This document shows, one piece after another, positions 37,899-48,298 of a stretch of DNA of 64,000 nt. Source of the DNA: Megachile rotundata (lineage: Eukaryota; Arthropoda; Insecta; Hymenoptera; Megachilidae); the NCBI RefSeq assembly GCF_050947335.1, contig NW_027473591.1, positions 1 to 64,000 on the forward strand, in the 5' to 3' direction. Position 1 is the stretch's first letter, and the number at the start of each line of letters is the position of its first letter. A model generated the notes under the pieces. The model did no database searches. It was not told the DNA's origin and saw only the letters and a list, made by a program, of their open reading frames with translations. A program made the position numbers and the translations under genes.

Positions 37899-40440
37899 GT
37901 GTGATTGTGATTGTGTGATTGCGATTCTGTGATTGTGATTGTGTGATTGTGATTGTGTGATTGTGATTGTGTGATTGTGATTGTGTGATTGTGATTGTGT
38001 GATTGCGATTGTGTGATTGCGATTGTGTGATTGTGACTGTGTGATTGTGATTGTGTGATTGTGATTGTGTGATTGTGATTGTGTGATTGTGATTGTGTGA
38101 TTGTGATTGTGTGATTGTGATTGTGTGATTGTGATTGTGTGATTGTGTGATTGTGTGATTGAGTGATTGTGTGATTGTGATTGTGTGATTGTGACTGTGT
38201 GATTGTGTGAGTGTGTGATTGTGTGATTGTGTGATTGTGTGATTGTGTGATTGTGTGGTTGTGTGATTGTGTGATTGAGTGATTGTGTGCTTGTGTGATT
38301 GTATGATCGCGTGATTGTGTGATTGTGTGGTTGTGTGACCGTGATTGTGTGACCGTGATTGTGTGATCGTGGTTGTGTGATAGTGATTGTGTGATCGTGA
38401 TTGTGTGATCGTGATTGTGTGATTGCGTGATTGTGATTGTGTGATTGTGTGACTGTGTGATTGTGTGATTGTGTGATTGTGTGATTTTGTGATTGAGTGA
38501 TTGTGTGATTGTGTGATTGTGTGAATGTGTGATTGTGTGATTGATGATTGCGTGATTGTGATTGTGTGATTGTGTGACTGTGATTGTGTGACCGTGATTG
38601 TGTGACCGTAATTGTGTGATCGTGATTGTGTGATCGTGATTGTGTGATCGTGATTGTGTGCTTGTGTGATTGTGTGATTGTGTGATTGTGTGATTGTGTG
38701 ATTTTGTGATTGAGTGATTGTGTGATTGTGTGATTGTGTGAATGTGTGATTGTGTGACCGTGATTGTGTGATTGATGATTGTGTGATTGTGTGATTGTGT
38801 GATTGTGTGATTGTGTGATTGTGTGATTGTGTGATTGTGAGATTGTGTGAATTGTGTGATTGTGTGATTGTGTGATTGTGATTGTGTGATTGTGTGATTG
38901 TGTGATTGTGTGATTGTGTGATTGTGTGATTGTGTTATTGTGTGATTGTGTGATTGTGTGATTGTGTGATTGTCTGATTGTGCGGTTGTGTGATTGTGTG
39001 ATTGCGTGATTGCGTGATTGCGTGATTGCGTGATTGTGTGATTGTGTGATTGTGTGATTGTGTGATTGTGTGATTGTGCGATTGTGTGATTGTGTGATTG
39101 TGTGACTTTGTGATTGTGTGATTGTGTGATTGTGTGATTGTGTGATTGTATGATTGTGTGATGGTGTGATTGTGTTATTGTGTGATTGTGTGATTGTGTG
39201 ATTGTGTGATTGTCTGATTGTGTGATTGTGTGATTGTGTGATTGCGTGATTGCGTGATTGCGTGATTGCGTGATTGTGTGATTGTGTGATTGTGTGATTG
39301 TGTGATTGTGTGATTGTGCGATTGTGCGATTGTGCGATTGTGTGATTGTGTGATTGTGTGATTGTGTGATTGTGTGATTGTGTGATTGTGTGATTGTGTG
39401 ATTGTGTGATTGTGTGATTGTGTGATTGTGTGATTGTGTGATTGTGTGATTGTGTGATTGTGTGATTGTGTGATTGTGTGATTGTGTGATTGTGTGATTG
39501 TGTGATTGTGTGATTGTCTGATTGTGTGATTGTGTGATTGCGTGATTGCGTGATTGCGTGATTGTGTGATTGTGCGATTGTGCGATTGTGTGATTGTGCG
39601 ATTGTGTGATTGTGTGATTGTGTGATTGTGTGATTGTGTGATTGTGTGATTGTCTGATTGTGTGATTGTGTGATTGCGTGATTGCGTGATTGCGTGATTG
39701 TGTGAATGTGCGATTGTGCGATTGTGTGATTGTGCGATTGTGTGATTGTGTGATTGTGTGATTGTGTGATTGTGCGATTGTGTGATTGTGTGATTGTGTG
39801 ATTGTGCGATTGTGCGATTGTGTGATTGTGTGATTGTGTGATTGTGATTGTGTGATTGTGTGATTGTATGATTGTGTGATTGTGTGATTGTGTTATTGTG
39901 TGATTGTGTGATTGTGTGATTGTGTGATTGTCTGATTGTGTGATTGTGTGATTGTGTGATTGCGTGATTGCGTGATTGCGTGATTGCGTGATTGTGTGAT
40001 TGTGTGATTGTGTGATTGTGTGATTGTGTGATTGTGTGATTGTGTGATTGTCTGATTGTGTGATTGTGTGATTGTGTGATTGCGTGATTGCGTGATTGCG
40101 TGATTGCGTGATTGTGTGATTGTGTGATTGTGTGATTGTGTGATTGTGCGATTGTGCGATTGTGCGATTGTGTGATTTTGTGATTGAGTGATTGTGTGAT
40201 TGTGTGATTGTGTGAATGTGTGATTGTGTGATTGTGTGATTGTGTGACTTTGTGATTGTGTGATTGTGTGATTGTGTGATTGTGTGATTGTGTGATTGTG
40301 TGATGGTGTGATTGTGTTATTGTGTGATTGTGTGATTGTGTGATTGTGTGATTGTCTGATTGTGTGATTGTGTGATTGTGTGATTGCGTGATTGCGTGAT
40401 TGCGTGATTGCGTGATTGTGTGATTGTGTGATTGTGTGAT
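36540..40440 (+). repeat. Copy of about 29350-33240
   Basis: Offsets are 7192 at GTGATAGCG (29431/36623), 7200 at GATTGATTATTG (30283/37483), 7184 at GATTATGTG, 7072 at GCGATTCTG and the GTATGATCGCG marker (31230/38302), and 7064 at GTGCGGTTG (31919/38983). The 112-bp loss falls near 37690, where the GACTTTG-bearing 8-mers are missing. Confidence 0.75.
37899..38146 (+). repeat. 14-mer block of copy A14
   Basis: About 17 units with GCGATTCTG at 37921. It is the last substantial 14-mer block before 53.4 kb. Confidence 0.9.
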
Positions 40441-40450
40441 TGTGTGATTG
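37899..40450 (+). repeat. Domain A HOR copy A14
   Basis: Marker at 38302, C1 at 38365, C2 at 38603 and GTGCGGTTG at 38983. A GTGTGCTTG unit near 38656 and GTGTGAATGTGCG near 39704 are private. It is the last copy with C1. Confidence 0.8.
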
Positions 40451-40454
40451 TGTG

Positions 40455-41410
40455 ACCGTGATTGTGTGATTGATGATTGTGTGATTGTGTGATTGTGTGA
40501 TTGTGTGATTGTGTGATTGTGTGATTGTGTGATTGTGAGATTGTGTGAATTGTGTGATTGTGTGATTGTGTGATTGTGATTGTGTGATTGTGTGATTGTG
40601 TGATTGTGTGATTGTGTGATTGTGTGATTGTGTTATTGTGTGATTGTGTGATTGTGTGATTGTGTGATTGTCTGATTGTGCGGTTGTGTGATTGTGTGAT
40701 TGCGTGATTGCGTGATTGCGTGATTGCGTGATTGTGTGATTGTGTGATTGTGTGATTGTGTGATTGTGTGATTGTGCGATTGTGTGATTGTGTGATTGTG
40801 TGACTTTGTGATTGTGTGATTGTGTGATTGTGTGATTGTGTGATTGTATGATTGTGTGATGGTGTGATTGTGTTATTGTGTGATTGTGTGATTGTGTGAT
40901 TGTGTGATTGTCTGATTGTGTGATTGTGTGATTGTGTGATTGCGTGATTGCGTGATTGCGTGATTGCGTGATTGTGTGATTGTGTGATTGTGTGATTGTG
41001 TGATTGTGTGATTGTGCGATTGTGCGATTGTGCGATTGTGCGATTGTGTGATTGTGTGATTGTGTGATTGTGTGATTGTGTGATTGTGTGATTGTGTGAT
41101 TGTGTGATTGTGTGATTGTGTGATTGTGTGATTGTGTGATTGTGTGATTGTGTGATTGTGTGATTGTGTGATTGTGTGATTGTGTGATTGTGTGATTGTC
41201 TGATTGTGTGATTGTGTGATTGCGTGATTGCGTGATTGCGTGATTGTGTGATTGTGCGATTGTGCGATTGTGTGATTGTGCGATTGTGTGATTGTGTGAT
41301 TGTGTGATTGTGTGATTGTGTGATTGTGTGATTGTCTGATTGTGTGATTGTGTGATTGCGTGATTGCGTGATTGCGTGATTGTGTGATTGTGCGATTGTG
41401 CGATTGTGTG
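40455..41410 (+). repeat. Second copy of 38757-39712
   Basis: Landmarks GAGATTGTGTGAATT, GTGCGGTTG (38983/40681) and TATGATTG (39149/40847) all align at 1698 bp. The two copies are separated by about 740 bp. Confidence 0.72.
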
Positions 41411-42371
41411 ATTGTGTGATTGTATGATTGTGAGATTGTGTGATTGTGTTATTGTGTGATTGTGTGATTGTGTGATTGTGTGATTGTCTGATTGTGTGAT
41501 TGTGTGATTGTGTGATTGCGTGATTGCGTGATTGCGTGATTGCGTGATTGTGTGATTGTGTGATTGTGTGATTGTGTGATTGTGTGATTGTGTGATTGTG
41601 TGATTGTCTGATTGTGTGATTGTGTGATTGTGTGATTGCGTGATTGCGTGATTGCGTGATTGCGTGATTGTGTGATTGTGTGATTGTGTGATTGTGTGAT
41701 TGTGCGATTGTGCGATTGTGCGATTGTGTGATTTTGTGATTGAGTGATTGTGTGATTGTGTGATTGTGTGAATGTGTGATTGTGTGATTGATGATTGCGT
41801 GATTGTGATTGTGTGATTGTGCGATTGTGCGATTGTGTGATTGTGTGATTGTGTGATTGTGTGATTGTGTGATTGTCTGATTGTGTGATTGTGTGATTGC
41901 GTGATTGCGTGATTGCGTGATTGTGTGATTGTGCGATTGTGCGATTGTGTGATTGTGTGATTGTATGATTGTGAGATTGTGTGATTGTGTTATTGTGTGA
42001 TTGTGTGATTGTGTGATTGTGTGATTGTCTGATTGTGTGATTGTGTGATTGTGTGATTGCGTGATTGCGTGATTGCGTGATTGCGTGATTGTGTGATTGT
42101 GTGATTGTGTGATTGTGTGATTGTGTGATTGTGTGATTGTGTGATTGTCTGATTGTGTGATTGTGTGATTGTGTGATTGCGTGATTGCGTGATTGCGTGA
42201 TTGCGTGATTGTGTGATTGTGTGATTGTGTGATTGTGTGATTGTGCGATTGTGCGATTGTGCGATTGTGTGATTTTGTGATTGAGTGATTGTGTGATTGT
42301 GTGATTGTGTGAATGTGTGATTGTGTGATTGATGATTGCGTGATTGTGATTGTGTGGTTGTGCGATTGTGC
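41290..42371 (+). repeat. 541-bp tandem duplication
   Basis: Two adjacent copies, about 41290-41830 and 41831-42371. GTCTG at 41334/41875, TATGATTGTGAGATT at 41423/41964 and GATGATTGCG at 41790/42331 are each 541 bp apart. The right copy has one difference near its end (GTGTGGTTG near 42354). TATGATTGTGAGATT is not seen elsewhere in the window. Confidence 0.8.
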
Positions 42372-43150
42372 GATTGTGTGATTGTGTGATTGTGTGATTG
42401 TGTGATTGTGTGACTTTGTGATTGTGTGATTGTGTGATTGTGTGATTGTGTGATTGTGTGATTGTGTGATGGTGTGATTGTGTTATTGTGTGATTGTGTG
42501 ATTGTGTGATTGTGTGATTGTCTGATTGTGTGATTGTGTGATTGTGTGATTGCGTGATTGCGTGATTGCGTGATTGCGTGATTGTGTGATTGTGTGATTG
42601 TGTGATTGTGATTGTGTGATTGTGTGATTGTATGATTGTGTGATTGTGTGATTGTGTTATTGTGTGATTGTGTGATTGTGTGATTGTGTGATTGTCTGAT
42701 TGTGTGATTGTGTGATTGTGTGATTGCGTGATTGCGTGATTGCGTGATTGCGTGATTGTGTGATTGTGTGATTGTGTGATTGTGTGATTGTGTGATTGTG
42801 TGATTGTGTGATTGTCTGATTGTGTGATTGTGTGATTGTGTGATTGCGTGATTGCGTGATTGCGTGATTGCGTGATTGTGTGATTGTGTGATTGTGTGAT
42901 TGTGTGATTGTGCGATTGTGCGATTGTGCGATTGTGTGATTTTGTGATTGAGTGATTGTGTGATTGTGTGATTGTGTGAATGTGTGATTGTGTGATTGAT
43001 GATTGCGTGATTGTGATTGTGTGATTGTGCGATTGTGCGATTGTGTGATTGTGTGATTGTGTGATTGTGTGATTGTGTGACTTTGTGATTGTGTGATTGT
43101 GTGATTGTGTGATTGTGTGATTGTGTGATTGTGTGATGGTGTGATTGTGT
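42300..43150 (+). repeat. 667-bp duplication, downstream pair
   Basis: GATGATTGCG at 42331 and 42998, 667 bp apart, mirrors the pair at 33272/33939. The constant offset of 9059 bp shows the pair was copied as a whole. Confidence 0.68.
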
Positions 43151-46109
43151 TATTGTGTGATTGTGTGATTGTGTGATTGTGTGATTGTCTGATTGTGTGA
43201 TTGTGTGATTGTGTGATTGCGTGATTGCGTGATTGCGTGATTGCGTGATTGTGTGATTGTGTGATTGTGTGATTGTGTGATTGTGCGATTGTGCGATTGT
43301 GCGATTGTGTGATTGTGTGATTGTGTGATTGTGTGATTGTGTGATTGTGTGATTGTGTGATTGTGTGATTGTGTGATTGTGTGATTGTGTGATTGTGTGA
43401 TTGTGTGATTGTGTGATTGTGTGATTGTCTGATTGTGTGATTGTGTGATTGCGTGATTGCGTGATTGCGTGATTGTGTGATTGTGCGATTGTGCGATTGT
43501 GCGATTGTGTGATTGTGTGATTGTGTGATTGTGTGATTGTGTGATTGTGCGATTGTGCGATTGTGTGATTGTGTGATTGTGTGATTGTGTGATTGTGTGA
43601 CTTTGTGATTGTGTGATTGTGTGATTGTGTGATTGTGTGATTGTGACTGTGTGATTGTGTGAGTGTGTGATTGTGTGATTGTGTGATTGTGTGATTGTGT
43701 GATTGTGTGATTGTGTGATTGTGTGATTGTGTGATTGTGTGATTGTGTGATTTTGTGATTGAGTGATTGTGTGATTGTGTGATTGTGTGATTGTGTGATT
43801 GTGTGATTGTGCGATTGTGCGATTGTGCGATTGTGTGATTGTGTGATTGTGTGATTGTGTGATTGCGTGATTGCATGATTGCGTGATTGTGTGATTGTGC
43901 GATTGTGCGATTGTGCGATTGTGTGATTGTGTGATTGTGTGATTGTGTGATTGTGTGATTGTGCGATTGTGCGATTGTGTGATTGTGTGATTGTGTGATT
44001 GTGTGATTGTGTGACTTTGTGATTGTGTGATTGTGTGATTGTGTGATTGTGTGATTGTGACTGTGTGATTGTGTGAGTGTGTGATTGTGTGATTGTGTGA
44101 TTGTGTGATTGTGTGATTGTGTGATTGTGCGATTGTGCGATTGTGCGATTGTGTGATTGTGTGATTGTGTGATTGTGTGATTGTGTGATTGTGTGATTGT
44201 GTGATTGTGTGATTGTGTGATTGTCTGATTGTGTGATTGTGTGATTGCGTGATTGCGTGATTGCGTGATTGTGTGATTGTGCGATTGTGCGATTGTGCGA
44301 TTGTGTGATTGTGTGATTGTGTGATTGTGTGATTGTGTGATTGTGCGATTGTGCGATTGTGTGATTGTGCGATTGTGCGATTGTGCGATTGTGTGATTGT
44401 GTGATTGTGTGATTGTGTGATTGTGTGATTGTGTGATTTTGTGATTGAGTGATTGTGTGATTGTGTGATTGTGTGATTGTGTGAATGTGTGATTGTGTGA
44501 CCGTGATTGTGTGATTGATGATTGTGTGATTGTGTGATTGTGTGATTGTGTGATTGTGTGATTGTGTGATTGTGTGATTGTGTGATTGTGTGATTGTGTG
44601 ATTGTGTGATTGTGTGATTGTGTGATTGTGTGATTGTGTGATTTTGTGATTGAGTGATTGTGTGATTGTGTGATTGTGTGAATGTGTGATTGTGTGACCG
44701 TGATTGCGTGATTGCGTGATTGTGTGATTGTGCGATTGTGTGATTGTGTGATTGTGTGATTGTGTGATTGTGTGATTGTGCGATTGTGCGATTATGTGAT
44801 TGTGTGATTGTGTGATTGTGTGATTGTGTGACTTTGTGATTGTGTGATTGTGTGATTGTGTGATTGTGTGATTGTATGATTGTGTGATGGTGTGATTGTG
44901 TTTTTGTGTGATTGTGTGATTGTGTGACTGTGTGATTGTCTGATTGTGTGATTGTGTGATTGTGTGATTGCGTCATTGCGTGATTGCGTGATTGCGTGAT
45001 TGCGTGATTGTGTGATTGTGCGATTGTGCGATTGTGTGATTGTGTGATTGTGTGATTGTGTGATTGTGTGACTTTGTGATTGTGTGATTGTGTGATTGTG
45101 TGATTGTGTGATTGTGTGATTGTGTGATGGTGTGATTGTGTTATTGTGTGATTGTGTGATTGTGAGATTGTGTGATTGTCTGATTGTGTGATTGGGTGAT
45201 TGTGTGATTGCGTGATTGCGTGATTGCGTGATTGCGTGATTGTGTGATTGTGTGATTGTGGGATTGTGTGATTGTGCGATTGTGCGATTGTGCGATTGTG
45301 TGATTGTGTGATTGTGTGATTGTGTGATTGTGTGACTGTGTGATTGTGTGATTGTGTGATTGTGTGATTGTGTGATTGTGTGATTGTGTGATTTTGTGAT
45401 TGAGTGATTGTGTGATTGTGTGATTGTGTGAATGTGTGATTGTGTGACCGTGATTGCGTGATTGCGTGATTGTGTGATTGTGCGATTGTGTGATTGTCTG
45501 ATTGTGTGATTGTGTGATTGTGTGATTGCGTGATTGCGTGATTGCGTGATTGCGTGATTGTGTGATTGTGTGATTGTGTGATTGTGTGATTGTGCGATTG
45601 TGCGATTGTGCGATTGTGTGATTTTGTGATTGAGTGATTGTGTGATTGTGTGATTGTGTGAATGTGTGATTGTGTGATTGATGATTGCGTGATTGTGATT
45701 GTGTGATTGTGCGATTGTGCGATTGTGTGATTGTGTGATTGTGTGATTGTGTGATTGTGTGACTTTGTGATTGTGTGATTGTGTGATTGTGTGATTGTGT
45801 GATTGTGTGATTGTGTGATGGTGTGATTGTGTTATTGTGTGATTGTGTGATTGATGATTGCGTGATTGTGATTGTGTGATTGTGCGATTGTGCGATTGTG
45901 TGATTGTGTGATTGTGTGATTGTGTGATTGTGTGACTTTGTGATTGTGTGATTGTGTGATTGTGTGATTGTGTGATTGTGTGATTGTGTGATGGTGTGAT
46001 TGTGTTATTGTGTGATGGTGTGATTGTGTTATTGTGTGATTGTGTGATTGTGTGATTGTGTGATTGTCTGATTGTGTGATTGTGTGATTGTGTGATTGCG
46101 TGATTGTGT

Positions 46110-48298
46110 GATTGTGTGATTGCGTGATTGTGTGATTGTGTGATTGTGCGATTGTGCGATTGTGCGATTGTGTGATTGTGTGATTGTGTGATTGTGTGAT
46201 TGAGTGATTGTGTGATTTTGTGATTGAGTGATTGTGTGATGGTGTGATTGTGTGAATGTGTGATTGTGTGACCGTGATTGTGTGATTGATGATTGTGTGA
46301 TTGTGTGATTGTGTGATTGTGTGATTGTGTGATTGTGTGATTGTGTGATTGTGTTATTGTGTGATTGTGTGATTTTGTGATTGAGTGATTGTGTGATTGT
46401 GTGATTGTGTGATTGTGTGAATGTGTGATTGTGTGACCGTGATTGCGTGATTGCGTGATTGTGTGATTGTGCGATTGTGTGATTGTGTGATTGTGTGATT
46501 GTGTGATTGTGTGATTGTGTGATTGTGTGATTGTGTGATTGTGTGATTGTGTGATTGTGTGATTGTGTGATTGTGTGATTGTGTTATTGTGTGATGTGTG
46601 ATTGTGTGATTGTGTGATTGTGTGATTGTGTGATTGTGTGATAGTGTGATTGTGCGATTGTGCGATTGTGTGCTTGTGTGATTGTGTGCTTGTGTGATTG
46701 CGTGGTCGTGTGGTTGTGTGATTGTGTGATTGTGTGATTGTGTGATTGTGTGATTGTCTGATTGTGTGATTGTGCGATTGTGCGATTGTGCGATAGTGCG
46801 ATTGTGCGATTGTGCGATTGTGTGATTGTATGATTGTGTGATGGTGTGATTGTGTTATTGTGTGATTGTGTGATTGTGTGATTGTGTGATTGTCTGATTG
46901 TGTGATTGTGTGATTGTGTGATTGCGTGATTGCGTGATTGCGTGATTGTGTGATTGTGTGATTGTGTGATTGTGTGATTGTGTGATTGTCTGATTGTGTG
47001 ATTGTGTGATTGCGTGATTGCGTGATTGCGTGATTGTGTGATTGTGCGATTGTGCGATTGTGTGATTGTGTGATTGTGTGATTGTGTGATTGTGTCATTG
47101 TGTGATTGTGTGATTGCGTGATTGCGTGATTGCGTGATTGCGTGATTGTGTGATTGTGTGATTGCGTGATTGTGTGATTGTGTGATTGTGCGATTGTGCG
47201 ATTGTGCGATTGTGTGATTGTGTGATTGTGTGATTGTGTGATTGAGTGATTGTGTGATTTTGTGATTGAGTGATTGTGTGATGGTGTGATTGTGTGAATG
47301 TGTGATTGTGTGACCGTGATTGTGTGATTGATGATTGTGTGATTGTGTGATTGTGTGATTGTGTGATTGTGTGATTGTGTGATTGTGTGATTGTGTTATT
47401 GTGTGATTGTGTGATTTTGTGATTGAGTGATTGTGTGATTGTGTGATTGTGTGATTGTGTGAATGTGTGATTGTGTGACCGTGATTGCGTGATTGCGTGA
47501 TTGTGTGATTGTGCGATTGTGTGATTGTGTGATTGTGTGATTGTGTGATTGTGTGATTGTGTGATTGTGTGATTGTGTGATTGTGTGATTGTGTGATTGT
47601 GTGATTGTGTGATTGTGTGATTGTGTTATTGTGTGATGTGTGATTGTGTGATTGTGTGATTGTGTGATTGTGTGATTGTGTGATTGTGTGATTGTGCGAT
47701 TGTGCGATTGTGCGATTGTGTGATTGTGTGATTGTGTGATTGTGTGATTGTGTGATTGTGTGATTGTGTGATTGTGTGATTGTGTGATTGTGTGATTGTG
47801 TGATTGTGTGATTGTGTGATTGTGTGATTGTGTGATTGTGTGATAGTGTGATTGTGCGATTGTGCGATTGTGTGCTTGTGTGATTGTGTGCTTGTGTGAT
47901 TGCGTGGTCGTGTGGTTGTGTGATTGTGTGATTGTGTGATTGTGTGATTGTGTGATTGTCTGATTGTGTGATTGTGCGATTGTGCGATTGTGCGATAGTG
48001 CGATTGTGCGATTGTGCGATTGTGTGATTGTATGATTGTGTGATGGTGTGATTGTGTTATTGTGTGATTGTGTGATTGTGTGATTGTGTGATTGTCTGAT
48101 TGTGTGATTGTGTGATTGTGTGATTGCGTGATTGCGTGATTGCGTGATTGTGTGATTGTGTGATTGTGTGATTGTGTGATTGTGTGATTGTCTGATTGTG
48201 TGATTGTGTGATTGCGTGATTGCGTGATTGCGTGATTGTGTGATTGTGCGATTGTGCGATTGTGTGATTGTGTGATTGTGTGATTGTGTGATTGTGTG
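46110..48298 (+). repeat. Tandem pair, about 1.0 and 1.15 kb
   Basis: 46110-47096 and 47152-48298 align at offset 1042 up to GTGTGATGTG (46593/47635) and at 1202 afterwards (GGTCG 46701/47903; TATGATTG 46829/48031). The step of 160 bp equals twenty extra 8-mers in the right copy. Confidence 0.74.

Larger units (their letters stand above)
40451..46100 (+). repeat. Domain O, first part: rearranged 8-mer copy of 31.7-36.05 kb
   Basis: Almost pure 8-mers. It starts at a seam where a run of plain units meets GACCGTGATTGTGTGATTGATG (from about 40455). It follows 31693 onward at offset 8762 (31919/40681; 32085/40847), then 9059 (33572/42631), then 9322 and 9330 (35571/44901) up to about 45365. The private GTGTTTTTG, GCGTCATTGCG and GATTGGGTG units all recur. 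After 45.37 kb come further copies of the GATTGATGATTGCG and GACTTTG modules. Confidence 0.75.

Noticed and set aside
41990..43876. 628-residue open frame on the - strand
   Set aside because: Same cause; the start is a GCATGATT variant found once. It overlaps the frame at 43150-44976 in another register, as expected for repeat-driven openness.
43150..44976. 608-residue open frame on the - strand
   Set aside because: Same cause: start from GCGTCATTGCG, stop from a GTTATT unit. The start unit has a duplicate at about 35640, where the frame is only 67 residues long, so length is set by where stop-bearing units happen to lie.
44792..47098. 768-residue open frame on the - strand
   Set aside because: It consists only of His/Asn/Thr/Ile/Gln/Ser repeats from reverse-complement 8-mers. 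The start codon is created by a single variant unit (CAT at 47096) and the stop by another (TTA at 44792). No other gene feature is visible and the peptide is the same in all frames.
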